Shown here piece after piece: positions 17,165-25,802 of a stretch of DNA of 64,000 bases (position 1 is its first letter; each line of letters starts with the position of its first letter). A program made the position numbers and the translations under genes. Under the pieces are notes generated by a model. That model saw nothing but the letters and a program-made list of their open reading frames with translations. It ran no database searches and was not told the DNA's origin. Origin of the DNA: JANYCD01 sp043738625 (GTDB lineage Bacteria; Pseudomonadota; Gammaproteobacteria; Burkholderiales; Rhodocyclaceae); contig JAYUFR010000221.1 in the NCBI GenBank assembly GCA_043738625.1, forward strand, positions 1 to 64,000. Reading direction: 5' to 3'.

Positions 17165-17830
17165 TCACACGACTTTTTCTTCCAGCTTAAACATAACCGG
17201 TGCGGTATCGCGAACCGATGGACGGTCGCGCAGCTGCGCGTCGAATCGTCTAAGATTTCCGTATAGTTTGCGCCAGTCGTCTATCGTAGGATCAAGCGCT
17301 TGCCAGTCAACCATCATTCCAACCCCTGCAGCAAGGTCCTGATTACCAAGAACCGCAACAGTCGCGATATCGGCGAGGCCGAAGCGATTCCCAACAAAGA
17401 ACTGCCGATCAGCAAGTCGTCGATCCAGTTCACGCAGGCCACCCACCACTTTTCGCAGCTGACGCCGCGCCCACTCAAGACTGGGATGTTCGCGCTGTTT
17501 TTCAAAGAAAAGCTGAACCGTAGCATCCATGACACCTTCCGCGATCACTTGAATTCGCTTTGCTTCAAGAATGCCATCAGCATCGGCGGGTAGCATCGAT
17601 GGTTCGGGGTAGGTGTGTTCGAGCCACTCCATGATGAATGTGGACTCATAGATCGGTTCTCCTTCATCGGGTATTAGAATAGGGAGCTGCTCAAGCGGGT
17701 TGTAGCGCGGAGTTGCGGTGTCGGTGTGCCAGGGCACTTCGTTCTGGATCGTAAAGGGCACGCCCTTCTCTAGCAAAGCTATGCGCACCTTACGGGCAAA
17801 TGGACTCGGCGTTGCACTAATTAGAAGCAT
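17165..17830 (-). CDS. Glutathione S-transferase family protein
   Basis: The 221-residue protein has a GST-type thioredoxin-fold half (MLLISATPSPFARKVRIALLE, then LEQLPILIPDEGEPIYEST with the cis-Pro and the E-S/T glutathione-binding pair near 60-65) and an all-helical C-terminal half containing FVGNRFGLADIATVAVL. The active residue is probably one of the serines in SATPSPFARK. It could conjugate, isomerise or detoxify an electrophilic intermediate such as an enone or epoxide. It lies 30 bases behind the SDR gene on the same strand, so the two are probably co-transcribed. Confidence 0.85.
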   Translation of the reverse strand: MLLISATPSPFARKVRIALLEKGVPFTIQNEVPWHTDTATPRYNPLEQLPILIPDEGEPIYESTFIMEWLEHTYPEPSMLPADADGILEAKRIQVIAEGVMDATVQLFFEKQREHPSLEWARRQLRKVVGGLRELDRRLADRQFFVGNRFGLADIATVAVLGNQDLAAGVGMMVDWQALDPTIDDWRKLYGNLRRFDAQLRDRPSVRDTAPVMFKLEEKVV

Positions 17831-17860
17831 GGCATTTTCACCTTTATAAAAGCCTGCGGC

Positions 17861-18631
17861 TCAATTCATCCAAAGCCCACCCGTTACGTTGACGGCCTGC
17901 CCAGTCATGTAACCGGCCCGAGCCGACGCGAGGAACGCGACCACCTCAGCAATCTCGCGGGGGTAACCTGGCCGACCCAAAGGCAGCGATTTGGCGCGGC
18001 TTGCAACGTCTGGAAGACCTTGGGCACGGTTCAAGACTTCCGCTTGTGTGCGCATATTCGTATCGATGATGATTCCCGGGCAAACGGCATTCACTCGTAT
18101 ACCAAATGGGCCGAATTCTTCCGCTAGGCTCTGCGTCAAATTCAGTATAGCGGCCTTAGTCGCGCCGTAGGCGGCATGGTTCGCCACGCCCTTTTTGCCT
18201 GTCCAGGAGGATATGTTGACAATATTTCCAGAACGGCGCTCGACCATGCCGGCAAGTATGGCTTGGCAGAAGAAGAAAACGCCATCTAGGTTGACTGCGA
18301 AACACTCCCGCCAATCGTTTTCGGTCAAGTCAAGAAACTTGCAGGTACGCAAAATACCTGCATTGTTGACGAGAATGTCGATAGAGTCGAACTCGTTTGC
18401 AAACAACTGGGTAGCCAAAACAACATCGGCGCGCCTGGCGACGTTTCCAACGGCAATCACCGCCTTGCGACCCAGGCGGCGCACCTCATCCGCAGTCTCA
18501 AGCATCGCTCGCTCGTTGATATCGAACAGGCCGAGGTTGCAACCGTCCCTCGCGAGTTGTAGTGCGACCTCGCGGCCAATGCCGGCTCCGGCACCGGTTA
18601 CAATCGCAACTTGATCGGCAAGCGGCTCCAT
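17861..18631 (-). CDS. Short-chain dehydrogenase/reductase (SDR)
   Basis: The 256-residue classical SDR has cofactor motif TGAGAGIGR (about 13-21), NNAG near 90, catalytic Ser in NISSW, YxxxK as YGATK near 155-159, and the PG motif VCPGIIIDT. Asp in LFDINE after the second strand favours NAD(H). In this context it may oxidise a secondary alcohol to the ketone used by the BVMO encoded divergently at 18744. It heads a two-gene unit with the GST. The substrate is unknown. Confidence 0.88.
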   Translation of the reverse strand: MEPLADQVAIVTGAGAGIGREVALQLARDGCNLGLFDINERAMLETADEVRRLGRKAVIAVGNVARRADVVLATQLFANEFDSIDILVNNAGILRTCKFLDLTENDWRECFAVNLDGVFFFCQAILAGMVERRSGNIVNISSWTGKKGVANHAAYGATKAAILNLTQSLAEEFGPFGIRVNAVCPGIIIDTNMRTQAEVLNRAQGLPDVASRAKSLPLGRPGYPREIAEVVAFLASARAGYMTGQAVNVTGGLWMN

Positions 18632-18743
18632 ATCTATACTCTGTAAGTCCCAAGCGATTGTTAATCCTTAATATCGGTAAACTTACACTATTTTCGCAAC
18701 AGCCGCGTGCGGTTCTCACTATCAGTTTGGAGCGACACATTTT

Positions 18744-20357
18744 ATGGCACCTACCCGTTTAAGGCCTGCGACCGATTTTGATGCCGTAGTTGTGGGGGCG
18801 GGCTTTGCGGGCTTGTACATGTTGTACAAGCTGCGCCAGCTGGGTATATCGACTCGAGTATATGAAATCGGGAGCGGTGTCGGAGGTACTTGGTTCTGGA
18901 ACCGCTATCCGGGCGCCCGTTGCGATGTCGAGAGTATGCAGTATTCCTACTCTTTCTCGGAGGAGTTGCAACAGGAATGGGAATGGACTGAGCGCTATCC
19001 CGCGCAAGCGGAGATTCTGCAATACATTGAGCACGTCGCAGACCGATTCGACCTGCGTCGCGACATTCAGTTAAAGACACGTATCGTTTCGGCGCACTTC
19101 GATGAGGACAAAGATCTTTGGCGTATCGTCACCGACGCTGGCGAAAAGGTGACGGCGAAGTTTTGCATCATGGCGACGGGCGCGCTGTCCGCTGCCAGGA
19201 AACCCGACATTGAAGGGTTGGATAGCTTCAAAGGCGATTGGTACCACACTGGTTACTGGCCACACGCCCCAGTCGATTTCACGGGACAGCGCATCGCGGT
19301 GATCGGCACCGGCTCCTCGGGTATCCAGGTAACACCGGTCCTCGCCCAGCAAGCCAAACATGTCTACGTTTTCCAGCGCACGCCGAACTTCAGCATTCCA
19401 GCCTGGAATGCTCCCTTGTCGAAGGTAGCGCAAGATGATTGGAAGAAAAATTACCCGCAGCATCGCGCGACCGCGAAAGCAACGCGGTCGGGTGCGCTCT
19501 ACGAATATAGTCAGCGCAGCGCATTCGACGTAACCGAGGCTGAGCGACAGCGGGAATTCGAAGCCAGATGGGCACGTGGAGGCGCAAATTTCACCCATGC
19601 CTTCAACGATATCTTTCGCTACAAACCGGCAAACGACACGGCCGCGGATTTTGTGAGAGGCATGATCCGCAAAATCGTCAAGGATCCAGAGGTCGCCGCG
19701 AAACTAATTCCGATGGATCATGCCATTGGCACGAAACGGATCTGTGTAGATACCGACTATTATGCGACCTTCAATCGCCCGAACGTAACGCTCGTGGACG
19801 TCCGCGCCTCGCCCATCATTAGTATTGGCGCACACGCGATCAATACGCGAGACCAACGTATTGAAGTGGATAAGATCGTTTTCGCGACGGGATATGACGC
19901 GGTAACCGGCTCGCTCGCGCGCATCGATATCAGAGGGCGAGCCGGTGAAGAACTCAAACAGAAGTGGCTGGCCGGTCCCAAAACTTATCTTGGACTGATG
20001 AGCACCGGATATCCCAATCTTTTCATCATTACCGGACCTGGCAGTCCGTCGGTACTGACGAACATGGTCACGGCGATTGAGCAGCATGTCGAGTGGATCG
20101 CCGATTGCCTGGCGTATATGCAACATCAGAAACACCTATCGATCGAAGCCACTCTCCCAGCCGAAAATAATTGGGTCGTGCACGTCAACGAGGTCGCCGA
20201 CGCGACGCTATTTCCGCGGACAGCCTCTTGGTATATGGGAGCGAACATCCCCGGAAAGCCACGCATTTTCCTTCCGTATGTTGGAGGCCTAGGAGCCTAT
20301 AGCGAAATTTGCAGGGGCGTGGCTGCCGACAGTTACCGTGGTTTCGCCTTCAAATAA
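18744..20357 (+). CDS. Type I Baeyer-Villiger monooxygenase (cyclohexanone monooxygenase-like), copy 1
   Basis: The 537-residue flavoprotein has two dinucleotide-binding motifs, GAGFAG (18-23, FAD) and GTGSSG (188-193, NADPH), flanking the BVMO fingerprint FKGDWYHTGYWP (162-173, FxGxxxHxxxWP). GGTWFWNRYPGARCD, YDAVTGS and NIPGK near the C-terminus match the cyclohexanone/cyclopentanone monooxygenase clade. It should insert oxygen beside a cyclic ketone to give a lactone. GGAG lies about 11 bases before the ATG. It is clearly a paralogue of the proteins at 30.2 and 46.7 kb, and is divergent from an SDR that could supply the ketone. Confidence 0.93.
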   Translation: MAPTRLRPATDFDAVVVGAGFAGLYMLYKLRQLGISTRVYEIGSGVGGTWFWNRYPGARCDVESMQYSYSFSEELQQEWEWTERYPAQAEILQYIEHVADRFDLRRDIQLKTRIVSAHFDEDKDLWRIVTDAGEKVTAKFCIMATGALSAARKPDIEGLDSFKGDWYHTGYWPHAPVDFTGQRIAVIGTGSSGIQVTPVLAQQAKHVYVFQRTPNFSIPAWNAPLSKVAQDDWKKNYPQHRATAKATRSGALYEYSQRSAFDVTEAERQREFEARWARGGANFTHAFNDIFRYKPANDTAADFVRGMIRKIVKDPEVAAKLIPMDHAIGTKRICVDTDYYATFNRPNVTLVDVRASPIISIGAHAINTRDQRIEVDKIVFATGYDAVTGSLARIDIRGRAGEELKQKWLAGPKTYLGLMSTGYPNLFIITGPGSPSVLTNMVTAIEQHVEWIADCLAYMQHQKHLSIEATLPAENNWVVHVNEVADATLFPRTASWYMGANIPGKPRIFLPYVGGLGAYSEICRGVAADSYRGFAFK

Positions 20358-20363
20358 ATTAAA

Positions 20364-20404
20364 TCATCACGGGTGTTGACAGAATCTCAACTCGAACGTA
20401 TGAA
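20364..20404 (+). promoter_or_regulatory. Operator-promoter before the ligase operon
   Basis: TCATCA-CGGG-TGTTGA (20364-20379) matches the shared palindrome at 11 of 12 half-site bases. TTGACA (20376-20381), a 17-base spacer and TATGAA (20399-20404) form a good sigma-70 promoter. Transcription would begin near 20411, so the next gene cannot start at the ATG at 20404. Confidence 0.65.
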
Positions 20405-20445
20405 TGGGCGTATTGATCGCTGCTCAAAATAGGGAATTTGGTCAT

Positions 20446-22104
20446 ATGATTGCCGCGCCGTTCAGCCGTACGCTTCCCTCCTTGCTCGATGAACAGGCTT
20501 TTCTAGGCGGTCAGCGGATTGCCGTCATTGCCAACGACCATGAATATTCCTATGCCGATCTCGCGCGGCGCTCGCGCCAGTTGGCGAGCGCATTGCGCGC
20601 CCGCGGAGTGCGGCGTGGTGAACGGATCGGCATACTCTTGAGCAATCGGATCGAATGGCTGGAAATTTGTTTCGGCGCGAGTGCCGCCGGGGCGACTATC
20701 GTGCCCATCAGTACCTGGTCGAAAGAACAAGAGCTCGAATTCATCTTGCAAGATGCTGGCATACGCACGCTGTTCACCCTGCCGCAGCTCGGCAAGGAAG
20801 ATTTCGCCGGCCTGTTGCGAAATCTCGTTCCTGAGGCCCATCAAAACCGCTCAGTGGGAGAGTGGCGCTCCGAACGTCTGCCTTTGCTGCGGAATCTAGT
20901 GTTGGTGAGCGCTCAGGGGGGCACTCCTGGCATGGGATGGTCTCGCTATGAAGACCTGTTCATGGATGCCGCGGCGATTACCGAGACCTTAGCACCGGGA
21001 GACGGACCTAGCGCGACAGACGACGCCTTTATCCTGTACACCTCCGGTTCGACCAACAAACCCAAAGCCGTACCGCTGGCCCATTTCGGCCTGATCGAGA
21101 ACGGCTTCAATATCGGCGAGCGCCAAGGACTTGAACCGCAGGATCGCGTGCTCGCCGCAATCCCATTGTTTTGGGCCTATGGAGCGGCCAATGCGCTACC
21201 AGCAACCTTTAGCCACGCCTCGACGCTGGTGCTACAAGAACGTTTCGAAGCCGCCGGAGCGCTTGCCCTGATCGAACGCCACCGCTGCACGTCCATCTAT
21301 ACCCTGCCAGGGATGACGACGGCTCTCATCCGGCATCCGACTTTTAACCCTAAACGCACGCGTAGCCTGCGGACCGGCCTAACCATTGGAAATCCGCAGG
21401 ACGTCGTCAACGCCGCCACGGTGCTGGGCGCATCCCGGATTTGCAACATCTATGGCTCCAGCGAAACCTATGGCAATTGCTGCGTAACTCCCAGCAGTTG
21501 GCCGCTGGATCGTCGTTCTTCCTGCCAAGGGCCTCCGCTTCCCGGAGTGTCGATTCGGCTGACGGATGTAAAGACCGGCGCCCCTGCCAAGTCCGGATCC
21601 TCCGGCCTCATCGAGGTTCACGGCTATCTAATGGGCGGCTACCTAGGTCACAGCGCCGTCCAGAATGCCGAGGTCTTCACCGCAGACGGCTGGTATCGGA
21701 GCGGGGACATGGGTCAGTTCTCCGCCGAGGGCGATATCATTTTCATGGGCCGAAATTCGGAAATGATCAAACGTTCCGGCATCAATATCTCGCCCGCTGA
21801 TGTAGAAGATATCTTGATGCAACATCGAAGCGTTGCCGAAGCAGGCGTGGTCGGTGCGCCAGACCTCGAAAAAGGCGAAGAGATCGTCGCCTTCGTGGTT
21901 GCCGTCGCGGGAGCCTCTATTACGGCAGAAGAACTCTTCGCGCATTGCCGATCGGTGGCGTCGCAATATAAGGTGCCCGACCGCATCGAGTTCCGAGACG
22001 GCCTGCCAGCGAGTGCAACCGGAAAACTACTGCGTCAGCCTTTAAAACAAGAAGCATTGAATTTGCGCAAGCGCCCGCTGCAAGGGATTTCAAATGACGC
22101 TTAA
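20446..22104 (+). CDS. AMP-dependent acyl-CoA synthetase/ligase
   Basis: This class I adenylating enzyme has LYTSGSTNKPKAVPLAH (P-loop), NIYGSSETYG, GWYRSGDMGQ, FMGRNSEMIKRSGINISP and the C-terminal SATGKLLRQ with the catalytic Lys. It should activate a carboxylate as acyl-AMP and then thioesterify it to CoA. The first ATG (20404) overlaps the predicted -10 box, so I place the start at 20446 (552 residues), preceded by AGGGAA. It heads an operon with a cyclase-family hydrolase, two thiolase-like proteins and a DUF35 protein, which suggests its acid comes from an opened ring. The start of the cyclase gene overlaps its end by 11 bases. Confidence 0.88.
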   Translation: MIAAPFSRTLPSLLDEQAFLGGQRIAVIANDHEYSYADLARRSRQLASALRARGVRRGERIGILLSNRIEWLEICFGASAAGATIVPISTWSKEQELEFILQDAGIRTLFTLPQLGKEDFAGLLRNLVPEAHQNRSVGEWRSERLPLLRNLVLVSAQGGTPGMGWSRYEDLFMDAAAITETLAPGDGPSATDDAFILYTSGSTNKPKAVPLAHFGLIENGFNIGERQGLEPQDRVLAAIPLFWAYGAANALPATFSHASTLVLQERFEAAGALALIERHRCTSIYTLPGMTTALIRHPTFNPKRTRSLRTGLTIGNPQDVVNAATVLGASRICNIYGSSETYGNCCVTPSSWPLDRRSSCQGPPLPGVSIRLTDVKTGAPAKSGSSGLIEVHGYLMGGYLGHSAVQNAEVFTADGWYRSGDMGQFSAEGDIIFMGRNSEMIKRSGINISPADVEDILMQHRSVAEAGVVGAPDLEKGEEIVAFVVAVAGASITAEELFAHCRSVASQYKVPDRIEFRDGLPASATGKLLRQPLKQEALNLRKRPLQGISNDA

Positions 22105-22975
22105 TGCATGGGGCGTTTGGGGAGTGGACGACGAAATCGGCGCGTTGAATCGCGTGACATCTCGCGAGGTGGTGAACGCCGCATCGTTGGTGCGCCTAGG
22201 TCGCGTGGTGGCACTGGCACAGCCGCTGTCGAAGCACACTCCGGTGCCTAGCCACCGAACCTCGATGCAGCACTTTATGAATCGTGACGGTGGGGACTAT
22301 GCGGCGGGTGCCCGCCGCCCGCACGGGTTTCAGTTCGCTGAGGACACGGTGGTCTTGCCGGTGCACCTGGGTACCCACATCGATGCGCTGTGTCATGCGT
22401 GGTACGGCGACCAGCTGTATAACGGTCATCCCAGCACCGAGATAAACAGCACTTCCGGGGCCAAGCGATGCGGCGTTGATAAACTACCACCAATCGTCGC
22501 ACGAGGCGTGCTGCTGGACGTTGCAAAATCTCATGGCGGCCCACTGCCCTCGGGTTATTCAATTGGACGCGCCGAACTTGAGGCTACCGCGGATCGCGCC
22601 GGCATCGAACTGTGTAACGGCGATGCGGTTCTTATCCGTACCGGCTGGCTGGAAAGTCAGGCAGGGCGGGCCCCACGACTAGTCGATTTCAATACCGAGC
22701 CGGGTATCGATGTGGAGGCTGCGCTATGGCTGGCAACCTCAGGAGTCGCGCTCGTCGGCGCAGATAATTTCGCGATCGAGGTCATACCGTTTCCAGCGGG
22801 CCAGGTCTTCCCGGTACACCAGCGATTAATTCGCGACTACGGTATACCGTTACTAGAGGGGCTCGTCTTGCAGGAGTTTGCGGCCTGTGGTGTCAATGAT
22901 TTCCTGTTCGTAGCAGCAGCGTTGCCGATCGTTGGCGGCACGGGAAGCCCCATAACGCCCGTGGCGATTTTTTAA
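22094..22975 (+). CDS. Cyclase-family (kynurenine formamidase-like) metal-dependent hydrolase
   Basis: The 293-residue protein has the family signature HxGTHxDxxxH as HLGTHIDALCHAW near 95-107, plus downstream GADNFAIEV and HQRLIRDYGI. Members bind zinc or manganese and hydrolyse amide, ester or lactone bonds. Between a CoA ligase and thiolase-like genes, lactone or ring-ketone opening is a sensible guess. The start lies inside the ligase gene. A second, rather different member of the family is at 59.3 kb. Confidence 0.85.
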   Translation: MTLNAWGVWGVDDEIGALNRVTSREVVNAASLVRLGRVVALAQPLSKHTPVPSHRTSMQHFMNRDGGDYAAGARRPHGFQFAEDTVVLPVHLGTHIDALCHAWYGDQLYNGHPSTEINSTSGAKRCGVDKLPPIVARGVLLDVAKSHGGPLPSGYSIGRAELEATADRAGIELCNGDAVLIRTGWLESQAGRAPRLVDFNTEPGIDVEAALWLATSGVALVGADNFAIEVIPFPAGQVFPVHQRLIRDYGIPLLEGLVLQEFAACGVNDFLFVAAALPIVGGTGSPITPVAIF

Positions 22976-22984
22976 GGAGTCAGC

Positions 22985-24151
22985 ATGTCGAGTTCCAGAT
23001 TAGTTGGCGTGATTGGAAGCGCGATCCACGCCGTCGTGCTCGACGTAGAGAGGCGATCCCTTGAGGAGATCATCTACGATGCCGTGCAGGAGTGTTTACG
23101 CGACGCGGGTGTGACGTCCGCTGACTTTGAGGGGATCGTGGTTGCCAGCAACGACCAATATGATGGTCGGGCCATCTCAGTTATGGCCGCGTCGGGATCG
23201 GTTGGAGGAGTCGATCGCGACATCCTCTCGACCCCCTCAGCCGCCGAACATGCCTTTGTCATGGGCACGCTGCGCGTGGCGTCGGGTCAATTCGACACGC
23301 AGCTGGTCGTTTCCTGGGGCACCAGGGAAGCCTCCTCGCAGTCGGAAGTCGAGCGGCTCGCCGCCGATCCCTACTACCATCGCGCTCTGCCCTTGGATGA
23401 CCTCGCAGGCCAAGCGTTGCAGGCCTCCGCGATCCTGAGCGCCATGCCCTCGGCAGAGGCGCTGACGCGTCGGATCCTCATGAAGAATCGCGCGAACGGA
23501 CTGATCGCTTTTCCAGATACTGCCGCGACATGCCCGACCCATGACGAGGTAATGGCAAGCCGAGTGCGGCGCTGGCCATTGAGGGATGCAATGATCTCAC
23601 CGCGCACGACCGGCGTGGTGGCACTATTTCTGGCGTCGGAAGAATTCATCGAGGCGCGACGCATCGACGCCGCTTGGATTGCGGGAATGGGATGGGCCAC
23701 GGAACCGAGCTTCCTCGGCGATCGCGACCTTGCACAAGCCCCTGCACTCGTTGCCGCCGCGAAGGTCGCTTACCGCGAAGCCGGTGTTGCCGATCCGGCC
23801 ACCGCGTTCGATTTAGCTGAGGTCGCCGACGCCACGGCTTATCAGGAACTGCTGGCCTATGAAGCTTTAGGCCTAGCGTCGCGTAAAGACTGGCAGGCCA
23901 AAGTGTCAGAGGGTAGTTTCGGGCCCACGGGTGACCTTCCGGTCAACCTTTCCGGTGGTGCTGTTAGCCGAAACCCAACTTTTTGCGCGGGACTGGTGGC
24001 GATCGGGGAAGTGGCAAACCAGGTGAGGGGGCGCGCCGGACGGATCCAAAAGCCAATCGTCCGCCAGGCACTCGCGCATGCTGCCAGCGGGATCGCCATG
24101 CAGTATCAAACTGTCGTCGTACTCCGATCGAGCAAAGGAGCCAGCCAATGA
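22985..24151 (+). CDS. Thiolase-like protein without the nucleophilic Cys, first of a pair
   Basis: The 388-residue protein has the thiolase fold of the SCP2/lipid-transfer type: an N-terminal VGVIGSAIHAVV strand, DAVQECLRDAGV helix, and LPVNLSGGAVSRNP near the C-terminus. At the nucleophile position, where thiolases have Cys-x-Ser-Gly, it has STPSAAEHAF, with no Cys. Such proteins are usually retro-aldolases (Ltp2-like, acting with a DUF35 partner) or inactive partners rather than Claisen thiolases. It overlaps the next thiolase-like gene by four bases (ATGA). I infer that the two form a heteromeric complex with the DUF35 protein downstream. Confidence 0.82.
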   Translation: MSSSRLVGVIGSAIHAVVLDVERRSLEEIIYDAVQECLRDAGVTSADFEGIVVASNDQYDGRAISVMAASGSVGGVDRDILSTPSAAEHAFVMGTLRVASGQFDTQLVVSWGTREASSQSEVERLAADPYYHRALPLDDLAGQALQASAILSAMPSAEALTRRILMKNRANGLIAFPDTAATCPTHDEVMASRVRRWPLRDAMISPRTTGVVALFLASEEFIEARRIDAAWIAGMGWATEPSFLGDRDLAQAPALVAAAKVAYREAGVADPATAFDLAEVADATAYQELLAYEALGLASRKDWQAKVSEGSFGPTGDLPVNLSGGAVSRNPTFCAGLVAIGEVANQVRGRAGRIQKPIVRQALAHAASGIAMQYQTVVVLRSSKGASQ

Positions 24152-25329
24152 GCGGTCAACGAGTCGGTATCATTGGCATTGGACAGTCGGCATTTCGCCG
24201 CAAGCGTGATGATGCCAGCTACCCCGATCTGGTGCGCGAGGCCGTCAATCTGGCCATGCGGGATGCGAGCCTTAACTTTGAAGACATTGAAGCCGTAATC
24301 TATTCGTTGTCCCCGGATGCCATGGTGGGCATCGGCAACGCCGAGCGGGCGGGTGTGGATGCGGTGGGCGCACGCAGCAAGCCATTCCTGCGCATTAACA
24401 CCGGTGGCGCAACGGGCATATCGAGTGTCATTGCCGCGTGGTCGCATGTCGCCGCGGGCGCGTACGATGTAGTGCTGACGGCCGGTGCCGACAAGGTCGG
24501 TGAGTGCGGCGACAGCCAGACCGTACTGAATAAGATCTGGGACCCAACCTACGAGCGCCAGTTGCCACTCGGCACGATCAACATGCTGGCGATGTCAGCC
24601 GTCCGTTACATGCATAAGTACGACATGACCCAGAACGACATGGCCAAGGTGGTGGTCAAGAACCGTGCGCATGCCGCGCTTAACCCCAACGCACATCTGA
24701 GCGCCGAAACCACTGAAGCAGAAGTAATGGCGTCTCGCATGATATCTTGGCCGATTAAGCTTTTTGATTGTTGCCCGCAATCGAGCGGCGGGTGCGCCAT
24801 GGTGCTGGCATCCGAACGCTACATTAAGGATCGCGGTCTTGATGCGGTCTGGATCTCCGGCCTTTCCCAATGTGCGGAGACTTACTATCTGGGCGATCGG
24901 ATGGGAGTCGGCTTTACCGCTGATCATGCCGACGCACATGCATTAGGAAAGTCCTTCGAGCGCTCGTTCCGTATGGCGGGCATCAAAAATCCCAGGCGCC
25001 AAGTCGATGTGGCAGAGCTGTATGCACCGTTCAGCAACACCGAATTCCATTCGATTGAGGCCGCGGGCTTGGCCGATCTCGGTCAGTCGCCCGCGATGCT
25101 GCGCGAGGGGCAGTTTTACTTAGGAAAAACAGGACCGGTCGTGAACCCTTCAGGTGGCACGCTGTGCACCAACGCCATTGCAGTGACTGCCATGGTACGT
25201 GTCGCAGAAGTGGCTCTGCAAGTCTGGGGACGGGCCGGCGCTCATCAAGTGCGAGGCGCCAAGATCGGAATTGCAAGCGGTAACGGCGGCGACCACCAAT
25301 TCTTCGGCACAATGGTCGTAGAAGCTTAA
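24148..25329 (+). CDS. Thiolase-like protein without the nucleophilic Cys, second of a pair
   Basis: The 393-residue protein starts MSGQRVGIIGIGQSAF and resembles SCP2-type thiolases and the steroid side-chain aldolase Ltp2. The nucleophile region reads RINTGGATGISS, with Gly where Cys is expected. A DVAELYAPFSNTE segment and GPVVNPSGGTLCTNA follow, typical of this clade. The ATG at 24148 overlaps the previous stop. In known Ltp2-type systems the thiolase-fold subunit needs a DUF35 partner, and one follows immediately. Likely reaction: retro-aldol cleavage of a 3-hydroxyacyl-CoA carrying a tertiary alcohol, which ordinary beta-oxidation cannot handle. Confidence 0.85.
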   Translation: MSGQRVGIIGIGQSAFRRKRDDASYPDLVREAVNLAMRDASLNFEDIEAVIYSLSPDAMVGIGNAERAGVDAVGARSKPFLRINTGGATGISSVIAAWSHVAAGAYDVVLTAGADKVGECGDSQTVLNKIWDPTYERQLPLGTINMLAMSAVRYMHKYDMTQNDMAKVVVKNRAHAALNPNAHLSAETTEAEVMASRMISWPIKLFDCCPQSSGGCAMVLASERYIKDRGLDAVWISGLSQCAETYYLGDRMGVGFTADHADAHALGKSFERSFRMAGIKNPRRQVDVAELYAPFSNTEFHSIEAAGLADLGQSPAMLREGQFYLGKTGPVVNPSGGTLCTNAIAVTAMVRVAEVALQVWGRAGAHQVRGAKIGIASGNGGDHQFFGTMVVEA

Positions 25330-25346
25330 TCTTAGAAGGACTGAAA

Positions 25347-25802
25347 ATGGAATTACTCAATCGGCAAGAAACCTGGAACATTACTTACACGCACGCTCTT
25401 GGCGAGACGGCGAGCTGGTTTTACGTGCAAATTCGCGACCATGCCAAGATCTACGGTCGACGCGATGGCAAGTCGGGGCGGGTGTTGGTACCGCCCCGCG
25501 CCTTCTCCGACCAGACACTTGAACCTACGACCGAGTGGGTCGAGGTGGGGCCCGGCGGTTGCATTGAGGCGTTCACCATCGTCTACGATAAGTTCACCAA
25601 TCTTCCTGATCCACCGTATGCCTTCGGCTATGTCAAGCTTGATAACGCCGACACGGGTCTTGGGGGGTTTTTCAAAGGCGTCAATCTGACTGACCCGGCT
25701 CGCGCAGCGCAACTGCTAAAGGTCGGAACACGGGTGAAAACCGTGTACGCTGAGCATCGAATCGGCAGCATTCTCGATTTTTGGTTCGAGCCAGTGGCTT
25801 AA
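25347..25802 (+). CDS. DUF35 OB-fold protein with a degenerate zinc ribbon
   Basis: The 151-residue protein matches the acyl-CoA-associated DUF35 OB-fold family: VLVPPRAF near 46-53, then a beta-barrel with EAFTIVYDKF, YAFGYVKLD and LKVGTRVKTVY. The family normally has a rubredoxin-like CxxC...CxxC zinc ribbon around the PPR motif; here the corresponding positions appear to be DGKS and SDQT, with no cysteines. It presumably supports the two thiolase-like proteins, as DUF35 proteins do in Ltp2 and HMG-CoA synthase complexes. AAGGA sits ahead of the ATG. Its last four bases overlap the convergent P450 gene. Confidence 0.82.
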   Translation: MELLNRQETWNITYTHALGETASWFYVQIRDHAKIYGRRDGKSGRVLVPPRAFSDQTLEPTTEWVEVGPGGCIEAFTIVYDKFTNLPDPPYAFGYVKLDNADTGLGGFFKGVNLTDPARAAQLLKVGTRVKTVYAEHRIGSILDFWFEPVA

